Source: CALAED01 sp036555725
GTDB lineage: Bacteria > Actinomycetota > Actinomycetes > Streptosporangiales > Streptosporangiaceae
Assembly (NCBI GenBank): GCA_036555725.1
Contig: DATBKU010000110.1
Span: 186,001-250,000, forward strand
DNA: 64,000 nucleotides
Direction: 5' to 3'
Shown here piece by piece: positions 1 to 8,771 of this stretch. Position numbers and translations under genes: made by a program. Position 1 is the stretch's first letter. Every line of letters begins with the position of its first letter. The notes under the pieces are model-generated. The model saw only the letters and a program-made list of their open reading frames with translations, had not been told where the DNA came from and searched no databases.

Positions 1-1
1 G

Positions 2-310
2 CGGCAGACCGACTACGGCTACGACAAGGTCGAGGCGAGCCTGCCCGCCGTCGTGAGCGTCGTCGAGAAGATCAACGAGCCGCGCTACCCGTCGTTCAAG
101 GGGATCATGGCGGCGAAGAAAAAGCCGGTCGAGACGCTGAGCGTCGCCGACGCCGGCATTGACGCGGGGCAGGTCGGCCTGGCGAATGCGCCCACCGAGG
201 TGGTCGACTTCGCCGAGGCGCCGCCGCGCGAGCAGGGCCAGATCGTCAAGGACGAGGGCGACGGCGGCGTCAAGGCCGCCGAGTTCCTCGCGTCGAAGAA
301 GTTCGTCTGA
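2..310 (+). CDS. etfB: Electron transfer flavoprotein beta subunit, 3' part
   Basis: This is the C-terminal ~102 residues of EtfB; the start lies left of the window. The visible part carries the conserved NEPRYPSFKGIMAAKKKPVE stretch of the family, followed by the usual acidic tail. EtfB binds AMP and pairs with EtfA to carry electrons from acyl-CoA and related dehydrogenases to the respiratory chain. It is read in the same direction as etfA with a 13-bp gap, so the two are almost certainly co-transcribed. Identity is secure from the motif and the neighbour. Confidence 0.93.
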   Translation, partial: RQTDYGYDKVEASLPAVVSVVEKINEPRYPSFKGIMAAKKKPVETLSVADAGIDAGQVGLANAPTEVVDFAEAPPREQGQIVKDEGDGGVKAAEFLASKKFV

Positions 311-323
311 GGGGGCGGCAGAT

Positions 324-1274
324 ATGGCTGAGGTTCTCGTCCTCGTCGACCATCTCGACGGCGAGGTAAAGAAGGTAACGCTGGAGCTGCTCACGCTCGC
401 CCGCCGGCACGGTGACGCGGCCGCCGTATGGACCGGCCCCGGGTACGACGCCGCCAAGGACAAGCTGGCCGAGTACGGCGCCGCCAAGGTGTACGTCGCG
501 GCCGACGAGGAGCTGACCTCGTACGTCGTGGCGCCCAAGGCGGAGTTGCTCGCCCAGCTGGTGGCCGAGAAGTCCCCGGTCGCCGTGCTGGTGCCCGCCA
601 CGGCGGAGGGCAAGGAGGTCGCCGGACGGCTCGCGGTCAAGATCGACTCGGGTGTGCTCACGGATGTGGTCGACGTCTCTGACGACTTCGTCGGCGAACA
701 TTCGATCTTCGGCGGCGCCATCATCGCGCACGCCAAGGTCAAGACCGGCCTCCCGATCGTCGCCGTCCGCCCGAACGCGGTCGCGCCCGAGGCGTCGCCG
801 GCCACACCAGCCGAAGAGCAGGTGTCCGTCACCCTCTCGGACGCCGCCAAGGGCGCGAAGATCGTCGAAACGGTCGTCCAGGAGAAGGGTGACCGGCCGG
901 AGCTCACCGAGGCCGCGATCGTCGTCTCCGGCGGCCGCGGCGTCGGCGGCGCGGATAACTTCAGGATCATCGAAGACCTCGCCGACTCGCTCGGCGCCGC
1001 CGTGGGCGCATCCCGGGCGGTGACCGACGCGGGCTGGTATCCGCACCAGTTCCAGGTCGGGCAGACGGGCAAGACCGTGTCGCCACAGCTCTATATCGCG
1101 GTCGGCATCTCCGGCGCCATCCAGCACCGGGCCGGCATGCAGACCTCGAAGACGATCGTCGCCATCAACAAGGACCCTGAGGCGCCGATCTTCGAGCTGG
1201 TCGACTTCGGCGTCGTGGGCGACCTGTTCCAGGTGGCCCCGCAGCTCACCGAAGAGATCAACAAGCGCAAGTGA
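324..1274 (+). CDS. etfA: Electron transfer flavoprotein alpha subunit
   Basis: EtfA (316 residues) holds the FAD of the ETF heterodimer and passes electrons from flavin dehydrogenases to ETF-quinone oxidoreductase. The N-terminal half is the nucleotide-binding-like domain. The FAD domain starts near residue 200 with SGGRGVGG and continues through GQTGKTVSPQLYIAVGISGA and QHRAGMQTSK near residues 264-276, all standard for the family. The ATG at 324 has a GGGGGCGG ribosome site; the frame runs open further left but only as overlap with etfB. The etfBA pair next to a cysteine desulfurase and mnmA repeats the mycobacterial fixA-fixB-iscS-mnmA order. Confidence 0.95.
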   Translation: MAEVLVLVDHLDGEVKKVTLELLTLARRHGDAAAVWTGPGYDAAKDKLAEYGAAKVYVAADEELTSYVVAPKAELLAQLVAEKSPVAVLVPATAEGKEVAGRLAVKIDSGVLTDVVDVSDDFVGEHSIFGGAIIAHAKVKTGLPIVAVRPNAVAPEASPATPAEEQVSVTLSDAAKGAKIVETVVQEKGDRPELTEAAIVVSGGRGVGGADNFRIIEDLADSLGAAVGASRAVTDAGWYPHQFQVGQTGKTVSPQLYIAVGISGAIQHRAGMQTSKTIVAINKDPEAPIFELVDFGVVGDLFQVAPQLTEEINKRK

Positions 1275-1360
1275 GGCGCGGCCGGCGCCGGGGCCCAAGG
1301 GATGGGCTCCGGCGCCGCTCGCTGCTTGTCTCAACCGACCCTGGGTAGTCTGAAATCGCC

Positions 1361-2518
1361 ATGGTGACGTACCTAGACCACGCGGCGACCACCCCGATGC
1401 GGCCCGAGGCGATCGACGCCATGACGGCTGAGCTCGGCCGGGTCGGCAATCCGTCCTCGCTGCACGCCGTGGGCCGCCGGGCCAGGCGCGTGGTGGAGGA
1501 GTCGCGCGAGATCATCGCCGAGGCGTTCGGCGCGCGGCCCAGCGAGATCGTCTTCACCAGCGGCGGCACCGAGGCCGACAACCTCGCCGTCAAGGGTCTG
1601 TTCTGGGCGCGGCGGGCGGCCGACCCGCGCCGGGTCCGGGTGCTGGCGAGCTCCATTGAGCATCACGCCATCATCGACGCGGTCCAGTGGCTGGCCGACC
1701 ATGAGGGCGCCAAGGTCGACTGGCTCCCGGTCGACTCCAAGGGCCGCGTCCATCCCGAGAGCCTCGCCGAGCGGATCGGCGACGACGTCGCGCTCGTCAC
1801 CGTCATGTGGGCGAACAACGAGGTCGGCACGGTGCAGCCGGTGGCCGAGCTGGCCGCCGTCGCACGCGAGCACGGCGTCCCGTTCCACAGCGACGCCGTC
1901 CAGGCGGCCGCCCAGCTGGACGTGGGGCTCGCCGCCTCCGGCGCCGACGCGCTGACCGTCACCGGGCACAAGCTCGGCGGCCCGATCGGCGTGGGCGCCC
2001 TACTGCTGGCCAAGGGCGTCGACCCGGTGCCGGTGTTGCACGGCGGCGGTCAGGAACGAGACGTACGGTCCGGCACGCTCGACACGCCGGGGATCGCCGG
2101 GTTCGCCGCGGCGGTGCGGGTCGCCGTCGAGCAGCGGGCCGACGAGGCCGTACGGCTCGCGGGGCTGCGCGACGAGCTGGTCGCCCGGGTCCGTACGGCC
2201 GTGCCCCACGCCCTGCTCAACGGCGACCCGGTCGACCGGCTGCCGGGCAACGCGCACTTCTCCTTCCCCGGCTGCGAGGGCGACGCGCTGCTCATGCTGC
2301 TGGACGCCCGAGACATCGAGTGCTCGACCGGGTCGGCCTGTTCGGCCGGGGTCGCCCAGCCCAGTCACGTACTGCTGGCGATGGGCGCCGACACGGCACG
2401 GGCCCGCGGCTCGCTGCGCTTCACCCTCGGGCACACCTCCACCCGGGCCGACGTCGATGCCCTGGCCGAGGCGATCGGCCCGGCGGTCGAGCGGGCCCGT
2501 CGCGCCGGCACTACTTGA
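1361..2518 (+). CDS. iscS: Cysteine desulfurase (NifS/IscS type)
   Basis: PLP enzyme of 385 residues that takes sulfur from cysteine as an enzyme persulfide. The N-terminal YLDHAATTP is the family signature, the PLP lysine lies in TGHKLGG near residue 204, and the catalytic cysteine is near residue 327 in STGSACSAGVAQPSHVL. The position two genes before mnmA, as in Mycobacterium, suggests it supplies sulfur for tRNA thiolation, and perhaps Fe-S clusters. No suf or isc scaffold genes are nearby, so use of the symbol iscS follows the mycobacterial ortholog. Confidence 0.92.
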   Translation: MVTYLDHAATTPMRPEAIDAMTAELGRVGNPSSLHAVGRRARRVVEESREIIAEAFGARPSEIVFTSGGTEADNLAVKGLFWARRAADPRRVRVLASSIEHHAIIDAVQWLADHEGAKVDWLPVDSKGRVHPESLAERIGDDVALVTVMWANNEVGTVQPVAELAAVAREHGVPFHSDAVQAAAQLDVGLAASGADALTVTGHKLGGPIGVGALLLAKGVDPVPVLHGGGQERDVRSGTLDTPGIAGFAAAVRVAVEQRADEAVRLAGLRDELVARVRTAVPHALLNGDPVDRLPGNAHFSFPGCEGDALLMLLDARDIECSTGSACSAGVAQPSHVLLAMGADTARARGSLRFTLGHTSTRADVDALAEAIGPAVERARRAGTT

Positions 2519-2579
2519 GATCTGTTTGACCTTCTTCGTGGCGGGCAGGTGGGACGCCTATCGGCCTGGAGGTCACGAG

Positions 2580-3425
2580 ATGACGGCGAATGTGGCGGGT
2601 GGCGACGTACGACAGGCGGGACGCGAGGTCACGGGCAGCCGCTGGTTCCACTGGCTGTCGCGGGCGGGCCTGGTCGCCAGAGGTGTCATGTATCTGCTGA
2701 TCGGCTCCCTGGCCGTGCAGATCGGGCTGGGCGGCGGCGGTAAGGAGGCCGACCGGAAGGGCGCGCTGGAGACCGTCTCGAACACTCCGGGCGGCTCGGT
2801 GATCCTCTGGCTGCTCGTTGTCGGGTTCGCCGGCCTCGCACTCTGGCGGTACGCCGAGGCGGCTTTTGGCCAGCCCGTTCCGGACGGGAGAAAGATGACG
2901 AAGCGGGCGGGCTCGTTCGGTCGTGGGCTCTTCTACAGCGTCGCGTTCGCCGGCATCCTGAACTTCGCGCTCGGCGGCGGCGCGCAGTCGAGCAACGAGC
3001 AGTCCAAGACCCTCACCGCCAAGGCCATGGAACAGCCCGGCGGCCGCTGGCTGGTACTGGCCGTCGGCGTGGGCTTCGTGGCCTGGGGCATCGGTAACAT
3101 CGTCAACGCCCTCCGGCGCAAGTTCACCAAGAAGCTCAAGACCGGCGAGATGAGCCCGCCGGTACGCAAGGTCGTCAAGGGCCTCGGCCTGGTCGGGCGC
3201 AGTGCGCGGGGAGTGGTCTTCGGCGCCGCCGGCATCTTCCTCGCCTATGCGGCCATCACCTTCGACCCGGACAAGGCCAAGGGGCTGGACGGCACTCTCC
3301 GTACGTTCGCCGGCACCCCCGGCGGCCCATGGGCGCTCGTCGCGGTCGCGCTCGGGCTCCTGACGTTCGGCGTCTACTCGTTCTGCGAGGCCCGCTGGCG
3401 CAAGGTCGAGGCCGTTCGCTCCTGA
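2580..3425 (+). CDS. DUF1206 membrane protein
   Basis: Integral membrane protein of 281 residues made of three repeats, each a basic Gly/Arg turn followed by a hydrophobic helix pair: WLSRAGLVARGVMYLLIG near residue 25, then KRAGSFGRGLFYSVAFAG, then LVGRSARGVVFGAAGIFLAY. This is the DUF1206 layout, whose function is not known. The ATG at 2580 was chosen because the upstream in-frame stretch overlaps the desulfurase and is not membrane-like. It lies 61 bp after the desulfurase and converges with the next gene. Confidence 0.85.
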   Translation: MTANVAGGDVRQAGREVTGSRWFHWLSRAGLVARGVMYLLIGSLAVQIGLGGGGKEADRKGALETVSNTPGGSVILWLLVVGFAGLALWRYAEAAFGQPVPDGRKMTKRAGSFGRGLFYSVAFAGILNFALGGGAQSSNEQSKTLTAKAMEQPGGRWLVLAVGVGFVAWGIGNIVNALRRKFTKKLKTGEMSPPVRKVVKGLGLVGRSARGVVFGAAGIFLAYAAITFDPDKAKGLDGTLRTFAGTPGGPWALVAVALGLLTFGVYSFCEARWRKVEAVRS

Positions 3426-3476
3426 CGCCGCTCACCAAAGCGCCAGGCCCGCATTATCCGCGGGCTCGGCAGCCGA

Positions 3477-4529
3477 TCAGGGCTGGTACGGCGCGAGCGC
3501 CCGCCACCCGGGATCCGGAGTGGAGGACACCTTGGCCCGGCCCTCCTGCCAGTCGGCCGCGAGCTGGTCGAGCTCGGCCACGACGCCGGATTCCGGGTCG
3601 GCGTACAGATGGAAGACCCGCAGCCCGTCGCCGGTCTCCCTGGCCGCCAGCACCGCGCGCTCGCCGAGCCCGGCCAGTTTCTCCTGGAATTCCTTGAGCG
3701 CGGTCGAGGACGGGGCGACCGGGAGCCGGTCGGGGTTGCTGCTGGCGTACGGCAGGGACACCGCTACGTGCAGGTCGCACAGCGGATGGTCCTGGCGGTG
3801 CAGGGGGAACAGCACTCCGATGTGCGCCGGGTGGCCGCGCGGTGTCCGGCCCTCGCCGCTCAGCCACGTGGGCTCGCGAAACGGCGCGGCGATCTGGTCG
3901 ACGACCGCGGCCAGGGTGTTCGGCGGCAGCGAGTCCATCGGCTCGTCGGTGGCGATGACGACGTCGCCGATCCACCGGGCAACCTCGTCCTCGCCCAGCG
4001 CCCAGTCGAGCACGTGCGAGGTGACCTGCAGCTGGACTTCCTCCGGGACGAACAGGAAGTCCGGGTGGTAGGCGCTGATGTGCACGCGGGCCCGGTTGGC
4101 GTCCGCGCGCATGCCCAGCCGTACGTAGCTCAGGTCGAACTCGTTGTCGCCGAGCGTCAGCTGCTGGCCGAGCAGCTCCGGATCGGCCTGCCGGGCCGGG
4201 TGGAACGCCCAGCCGTCGCCGCCGGGCGCCGCGCGTCGCCACCGCTCGGCGATGCCGCGCAGCTCGCCGTCACCGCCGCCGGTCAGGGTGAGGGCGGGCG
4301 CGTCGGACTCGCCGCCGATCTCCCATTGCAGGTCGGGGTGGATCGCCCGCACCCGCTCGGAGATCTCCTCGATCAGGTCGGAGGTGAGCTCCTTCTCGAG
4401 GGCGGCCTCGATGCGCGGCCGCGCCTCGCCCCACCAGTCCCAGAACGCGGCGATGGCCGGCGCGGACGAGGGCGCGCCGTCACCCGAGCGGCGAAAGAAA
4501 GCCATAGCGACCAAATCGTATGCGCTCAC
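3477..4529 (-). CDS. Conserved hypothetical cytoplasmic protein
   Basis: A 350-residue soluble protein I do not recognise by name. It has no signal peptide or membrane segment. The N-terminal part reads IAAFWDWWGEARPRIEAALEK and then a stretch reporting on an 'expected' quantity, DLQWEIGG, a pattern seen in uncharacterised bacterial proteins that start with a W-x-W helix. The GTG at 4529 is preferred over the ATG at 4505 because GGAGAGG lies 5-7 nt before it, while the ATG has no ribosome site. It converges with the DUF1206 gene and diverges from mnmA. Confidence 0.7.
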   Translation of the reverse strand: MSAYDLVAMAFFRRSGDGAPSSAPAIAAFWDWWGEARPRIEAALEKELTSDLIEEISERVRAIHPDLQWEIGGESDAPALTLTGGGDGELRGIAERWRRAAPGGDGWAFHPARQADPELLGQQLTLGDNEFDLSYVRLGMRADANRARVHISAYHPDFLFVPEEVQLQVTSHVLDWALGEDEVARWIGDVVIATDEPMDSLPPNTLAAVVDQIAAPFREPTWLSGEGRTPRGHPAHIGVLFPLHRQDHPLCDLHVAVSLPYASSNPDRLPVAPSSTALKEFQEKLAGLGERAVLAARETGDGLRVFHLYADPESGVVAELDQLAADWQEGRAKVSSTPDPGWRALAPYQP

Positions 4530-4606
4530 GCCGCCTCTCCGCGCGGCGTCCCCACCCGATAATGGCGGCGCGACCGGGGGTACGGGCCGCGTAGCCTAGA
4601 TGCGTC

Positions 4607-5683
4607 ATGACTCTTCGTGTACTCGCCGCCATGTCGGGTGGCGTCGACTCCGCCGTGGCCGCCGCCCGGGTCGCCGAGGCGGGCCACGACGTCACCGGCG
4701 TGCACATGGCGCTGTCCAGCAACCCCAAGTCGTACCGCACCGGCGCCCGGGGCTGCTGCACCCTGGAAGACTCGCGCGATGCCCGGCGGGCCGCGGACGT
4801 GATCGGCATCCCGTTCTACGTCTGGGATCTGGCCGAGCGCTTCGACCGTGACGTCGTGCAGGACTTCGTCGCCGAGTACGCCGCCGGCCGCACCCCCAAC
4901 CCGTGCCTGCGCTGCAACGAGAAGATCAAGTTCGCCGCGCTGCTCGACAAGGCGCTGGCACTGGGGTTCGACGCGGTCTGCACCGGCCATTACGCCAGGC
5001 TGGCGGGCGGCGTGCTGCGCCGGGCCGTCGACCAGGGCAAGGACCAGTCGTACGTACTCGCTGTCTGCACGCCCGAGCAGCTGGCGCACGCCATGTTCCC
5101 GCTCGGCGACACCACCAAGGCCGACATCAGGCGCGAGGCCGGCCGCCGGGGTCTGCAGGTCGCCGACAAGCCGGACAGCCATGACATCTGCTTCATCGCC
5201 GACGGCGACACGCGTGCCTTCCTCGCCGGTCGGCTGGGCGCGGCGCCGGGCGAGATCGTCGACGCCTCGGGCGAGGTGCTGGGCGAGCACGACGGCACGT
5301 ACGGCTACACCATCGGGCAGCGCAAGGGTTTGCGGCTCGGCCGTCCGGCGGCCGACGGCAAGCCGCGCTACGTCCTCGACATCTCGCCGGTGACCAACAA
5401 GGTGACGGTCGGGCCGCGCGACGCACTCGACGTCGACGAGATCGTCGGCGAGCGCCCGGTGTGGCTGGCCCCAGCGGCCGCGTCGTTCGAGTGTCAGGTG
5501 CAGCTGCGGGCGCACGGCGAGGTGTACGACTGCACCGCGACCCCCGACGGCGACCGGGTGCGGATCCGGCTTCGGACGCCCGCGCGCGGGGTCGCGAAGG
5601 GCCAGGCGGCGGTGCTCTACGACGGCGACACGGTGCTCGGCTCGGCGACGATCGCCGCCACCGACCGCGTGCCCGTGGCCTGA
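4607..5683 (+). CDS. mnmA: tRNA-specific 2-thiouridylase MnmA
   Basis: MnmA (358 residues) adenylates and thiolates U34 of tRNA-Lys, -Glu and -Gln. The PP-loop motif SGGVDS is at residues 10-15, the catalytic cysteine is near 100 in NPCLRCNEKIKF, and the second active cysteine near 195 in DSHDICFI. The central YTIGQRKGL and the C-terminal beta-barrel are present, so the gene is full length. The cysteine desulfurase two genes upstream is the likely sulfur donor. The tRNA-Gln and tRNA-Glu at 40.3-40.5 kb both have a C at position 34 and so are not substrates. Confidence 0.96.
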   Translation: MTLRVLAAMSGGVDSAVAAARVAEAGHDVTGVHMALSSNPKSYRTGARGCCTLEDSRDARRAADVIGIPFYVWDLAERFDRDVVQDFVAEYAAGRTPNPCLRCNEKIKFAALLDKALALGFDAVCTGHYARLAGGVLRRAVDQGKDQSYVLAVCTPEQLAHAMFPLGDTTKADIRREAGRRGLQVADKPDSHDICFIADGDTRAFLAGRLGAAPGEIVDASGEVLGEHDGTYGYTIGQRKGLRLGRPAADGKPRYVLDISPVTNKVTVGPRDALDVDEIVGERPVWLAPAAASFECQVQLRAHGEVYDCTATPDGDRVRIRLRTPARGVAKGQAAVLYDGDTVLGSATIAATDRVPVA

Positions 5684-5712
5684 CGCATCCCGACCCGGCT
5701 GGTGTGGCGTCG

Positions 5713-6138
5713 CTAGCCGTAGATTTCCTTGACATGGCGTTCGAGGCCGGCGAAAGATCGGTTGATGTCACGGCGCATCTTCGCCGCGACGATCAGCCGG
5801 AAGAGCGTCGTGAACCCGCCGTGCACTTCGACGGTCTTGACGACCCGCACCTGCCCGCTGCCCGCCGGCTCCACCCGATGGTCGAAGACCACCTTGCCCA
5901 GCGGGAGCGGCGCCTCCGTCGTCCAGCCACACCCCGGGTCCAGCCTGGTGATCGTGAACGGCCCGCCCAGATTGCCCCGCTGCTTGGCCCACCCCGTCGT
6001 ACCCACGGCGAACGACCCGTCCAGCCGGGCGAGCTCCTTGCTGTCATCCCATTCAGGCCAGCGCGCTACATCAGTCCAGACCCGCCACACCGCGCCCGGA
6101 TCCCCCGTGATCACTGCCTCGCACCTGAAGGCGTGCAC
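5713..6138 (-). CDS. SRPBCC family protein
   Basis: A 141-residue START/Bet v1-like (SRPBCC) protein. It shows the standard opening AVITGDPGAVWRVWTDVARWPEWD, the mid GPFTITRLDPG strand and the closing amphipathic helix (INRSFAGLERHVKEIYG). Such proteins bind hydrophobic ligands in a deep pocket; the ligand here cannot be read. The GTG at 6138 is the best start because the fold begins there, and the frame upstream overlaps the divergent gene. It is divergent from the flavin-dependent oxidoreductase at 6223, with about 85 bp shared promoter space. Confidence 0.82.
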   Translation of the reverse strand: MHAFRCEAVITGDPGAVWRVWTDVARWPEWDDSKELARLDGSFAVGTTGWAKQRGNLGGPFTITRLDPGCGWTTEAPLPLGKVVFDHRVEPAGSGQVRVVKTVEVHGGFTTLFRLIVAAKMRRDINRSFAGLERHVKEIYG

Positions 6139-6222
6139 CTTCGTACGGTAGAGCGAGGATGAGCGTTTTTGAAGGATGCGGCACGCGTCACCGGTTGGCG
6201 CTCCACGTACCAGGGAGGACTC

Positions 6223-7053
6223 ATGGAGTTCGGTGTTTCCACGTTCGTGACCGACGAGGGCATCGGGGCGGCGGCGCTCGGCCGGGCGCTGGAGGAGCGC
6301 GGCCTCGGGTCGCTCTTCGTGGCCGAACACACCCACATCCCGGTGCGCCGCGAGACCCCGTGGCCCGGCGGCGCCGAGCTGCCCCGCTGGTACTACCGGA
6401 CGCTGGACCCCATCGTGACGCTCAGCGCGGCGGCGACCGCCACCTCACGGCTCAAGGTCGGCACCGGCATCGCGCTGGTCATCCAGCGCGACCCCATCGT
6501 GCTGGCGAAGGAGATCGCCTCCCTCGACCTGCTGTCGGACGGCCGGGCGATCTTCGGTGTGGGGGCCGGCTGGAACCGCGAGGAGATGCGCAACCACGGC
6601 ACCGACCCGAAGACGCGAATGGCCCTGCTGCGCGAGCGCGTGCTCGCCATGAAGGAGATCTGGACGAAGGACGAGGCGGAGTTCCACGGCCGGTTCATCG
6701 ACTTCGACCCGATCTTCTCCTTCCCGAAGCCGGTGCAGGACCCGCATCCGCCAGTGCTGGTCGGCGGCTCCGGGCCGACGACGTTCGACCGCGTCATGGA
6801 GTACGGCGACGGCTGGATGCCGATCTTCGGACGCGGGACCGACAACCTGCCCGCGCAGATCGCCGAGCTGCGCGAACGGGCCGGACGCCGGGTGCCGGTG
6901 ACGGTGTTCGCGGTCCCGCCCAAGCCGGAGGCCGTCGCGAGCATGGCCGCCGCGGGCGTCGACCGCGTGCTGTTCAACCTGCGGCCCGGGCCGGAGTCCG
7001 AGACCCTCACCCGCCTCGACGACCTCGTCAAATTGAGGCAGGAGGCCGCTTGA
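6223..7053 (+). CDS. LLM-class F420-dependent oxidoreductase
   Basis: A 276-residue luciferase-like TIM-barrel oxidoreductase of the TIGR03619 type that is widespread in actinobacteria and uses F420. Evidence: FVAEHTHIPV near residue 35, the LKVGTGIALVIQRDPIVLAKEIASLD core, GRAIFGVGAGWNREE and the late HPPVLVGGSG. The ATG at 6223 follows AGGGAGGA at ideal spacing; the longer frame starting at 6169 has none. The substrate is unknown. It stands alone between a divergent SRPBCC gene and a convergent lipoprotein gene. Confidence 0.88.
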   Translation: MEFGVSTFVTDEGIGAAALGRALEERGLGSLFVAEHTHIPVRRETPWPGGAELPRWYYRTLDPIVTLSAAATATSRLKVGTGIALVIQRDPIVLAKEIASLDLLSDGRAIFGVGAGWNREEMRNHGTDPKTRMALLRERVLAMKEIWTKDEAEFHGRFIDFDPIFSFPKPVQDPHPPVLVGGSGPTTFDRVMEYGDGWMPIFGRGTDNLPAQIAELRERAGRRVPVTVFAVPPKPEAVASMAAAGVDRVLFNLRPGPESETLTRLDDLVKLRQEAA

Positions 7054-7071
7054 GCTAGGAGGCCGCCTGAG

Positions 7072-7611
7072 CTAGGAGGCGGCGGCGACGGCCTGGCGGC
7101 CGATCTCGAGGAGGTGGTCGGGCAGCCGGTCCTGCGGCACGGCCGCACCGGAGACCCGCAGCGTCACCGCGACGATCAGGTCGCCCTGGACCGTGACGAG
7201 CTGCGGCCGGGGCGCGGCGTTGGCCTCGAACACGGCCGCCTGGCCGACCCCGAACAGGCTGACCCGGTCGCCGCGCGCCCGCCCCAGCGTCTCCCAGCGG
7301 TCGAGCCCCGTCTTGGCGTCGTAGCGGGGCTCGTACGCCACGGTCAGCGTGGCCGGATGGCGGCCGGTGAGCGCGGCCACGCCGCTGAACCGGGCCGAGT
7401 AGCCCGCGGCCCCGCCGCTCGTCGCGCACCGGACGGTCTTGCTGTGCAACGCCGTCCGCACCGTGGCGCGCTTGATGGCCGTGCAGAGGTCCGGCGTCGG
7501 GACGGTCGTCCCGTGCCGCGCCGCCTGGGCCGGGGTGCCATCCGCGGAACACCCCGCCACCGCCATCGCCAGCGCAGACAAACCGGCGGCCAGCCACACG
7601 CGCGGAACCAT
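7072..7611 (-). CDS. Secreted lipoprotein, DUF3558-like
   Basis: A 179-residue predicted lipoprotein. The signal peptide runs from MVPRVWLAAGLSALAMAVAGC, with lipobox LAVAGC-like spacing and the lipidated Cys at about residue 21. The mature part begins with a Thr/Ala linker, then LCTAI...ATVRTAL, and ends with repeated short beta segments (LVTVQGDLIVAVTLRVSG). The pattern of an early Cys and late glycine-rich strands resembles DUF3558 lipoproteins, but this match is loose. The start at 7611 was chosen because it begins the signal peptide directly. Confidence 0.72.
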   Translation of the reverse strand: MVPRVWLAAGLSALAMAVAGCSADGTPAQAARHGTTVPTPDLCTAIKRATVRTALHSKTVRCATSGGAAGYSARFSGVAALTGRHPATLTVAYEPRYDAKTGLDRWETLGRARGDRVSLFGVGQAAVFEANAAPRPQLVTVQGDLIVAVTLRVSGAAVPQDRLPDHLLEIGRQAVAAAS

Positions 7612-7663
7612 GGCCGGAACCTTACTGGGGGGTGTCCCGCGGATCACCCTCTAGGCTGATCGC

Positions 7664-8677
7664 GTGAGTTTTCCGTGGCCGCGGGGGAGCGCGACCGGCG
7701 TCGGGTCGTATCCGGGGGAGGATCCGGCCGAGGCGCTGCGGATCGTGCTCGGCGAACTGCCCGAGCTGCCGCATCTGCCCGAGCTGCCGGCGCGCGGGCC
7801 CGGGGCCGATCTGGCCGGGCGGACGGCGGGGCTGCTCGTCGACCTGCCGGTAGAGTTGCGCCCGTCCGGGTGGCGGTTCGCCGACAGCCCCGGCCGTGAC
7901 CTGCGCCGCGCCCACGACTTCCTGGCCTGGGACCTCGACGCGCTCGAAGAGCAGGCCGGATCGTACGAGGGGCCGTTCAAGATCCAGGTCTGCGGGCCCT
8001 GGACGCTGGCCGCCACGATCGAGCTCGGCTACGGCGACCGGGCGCTCAAGGATCCCGGGGCCGTCCGCGACCTGACCGCGTCGCTGGCCGAGGGAGTGGC
8101 CGGGCACGTCGCCCAGGTGCGCCGCCGCGTCCCGGGCGCCGCGATCCTGCTGCAGCTCGACGAGCCCGCGCTGCCCGGCGTGCTGGCGGGCACCGTGCCG
8201 ACGGCGAGCGGGTTCGGGCGGCTGGCCGCCGTCGAGGAGCAGACCGCCGAAGAGGTTCTGCACCAGGTCATCGCCCTGGTCAAGGACGACGCAGACGCTG
8301 TCGTGCACTGCTGTGCGCCGAATGTCCCGTACGCGCTGCTCCGGCGGGCGGGGACCACGGCGATCTCGGTCGACCTCGGGCTCATCCCGCGCTCGGGGGT
8401 GGGCCACGAGGCCGTCGGCGAGACCATCGATGAGGGCGTCGGCCTCTTCCTGGGCGTCGTTCCCGGCACCGACACGCACCTGCCGCCCGACCTCAAGGTG
8501 ACCGCCGAGCCCGTACGGGACCTGTGGCGGCGGCTCGGCTTCCCGCCGGAGCGGCTGGCCGAGCAGGTCGTGCTCACCCCCGCCTGCGGGCTGGCCGGCG
8601 CGTCCCCGTCGTACGTCCGCGCGGCGCTGGCGCGGTGCCGCGAGGCCGCCCGCATGCTGTCCGAGGCGCCGGACTGA
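7664..8677 (+). CDS. MetE-like (cobalamin-independent methionine synthase fold) protein
   Basis: A 337-residue protein of the UROD/MetE superfamily, half the size of true MetE. It begins with the conserved PWPRGSATGVGSYPG, has QVCGPWTLAATIELGYG in the middle, and LLQLDEPALPGVLAGTVPTA. VVHCCAPNVPYALLRRAG near residue 210 holds Cys and His residues that can bind zinc, and a final LTPACGLAG adds another Cys, consistent with a Zn thiol-methyltransferase site. The orthologous gene sits immediately before ligA in Mycobacterium too. Its real methyl acceptor is unknown. It starts at a GTG. Confidence 0.85.
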   Translation: MSFPWPRGSATGVGSYPGEDPAEALRIVLGELPELPHLPELPARGPGADLAGRTAGLLVDLPVELRPSGWRFADSPGRDLRRAHDFLAWDLDALEEQAGSYEGPFKIQVCGPWTLAATIELGYGDRALKDPGAVRDLTASLAEGVAGHVAQVRRRVPGAAILLQLDEPALPGVLAGTVPTASGFGRLAAVEEQTAEEVLHQVIALVKDDADAVVHCCAPNVPYALLRRAGTTAISVDLGLIPRSGVGHEAVGETIDEGVGLFLGVVPGTDTHLPPDLKVTAEPVRDLWRRLGFPPERLAEQVVLTPACGLAGASPSYVRAALARCREAARMLSEAPD

Positions 8678-8771
8678 CGCGGTGACCGATCGCCCGCTGC
8701 GATACGAAGCGGCGGCGTGACGCGCGGTGAGATGATCGCGCATTGTCGGTGGTTCGGGGGAGACTAGGCCC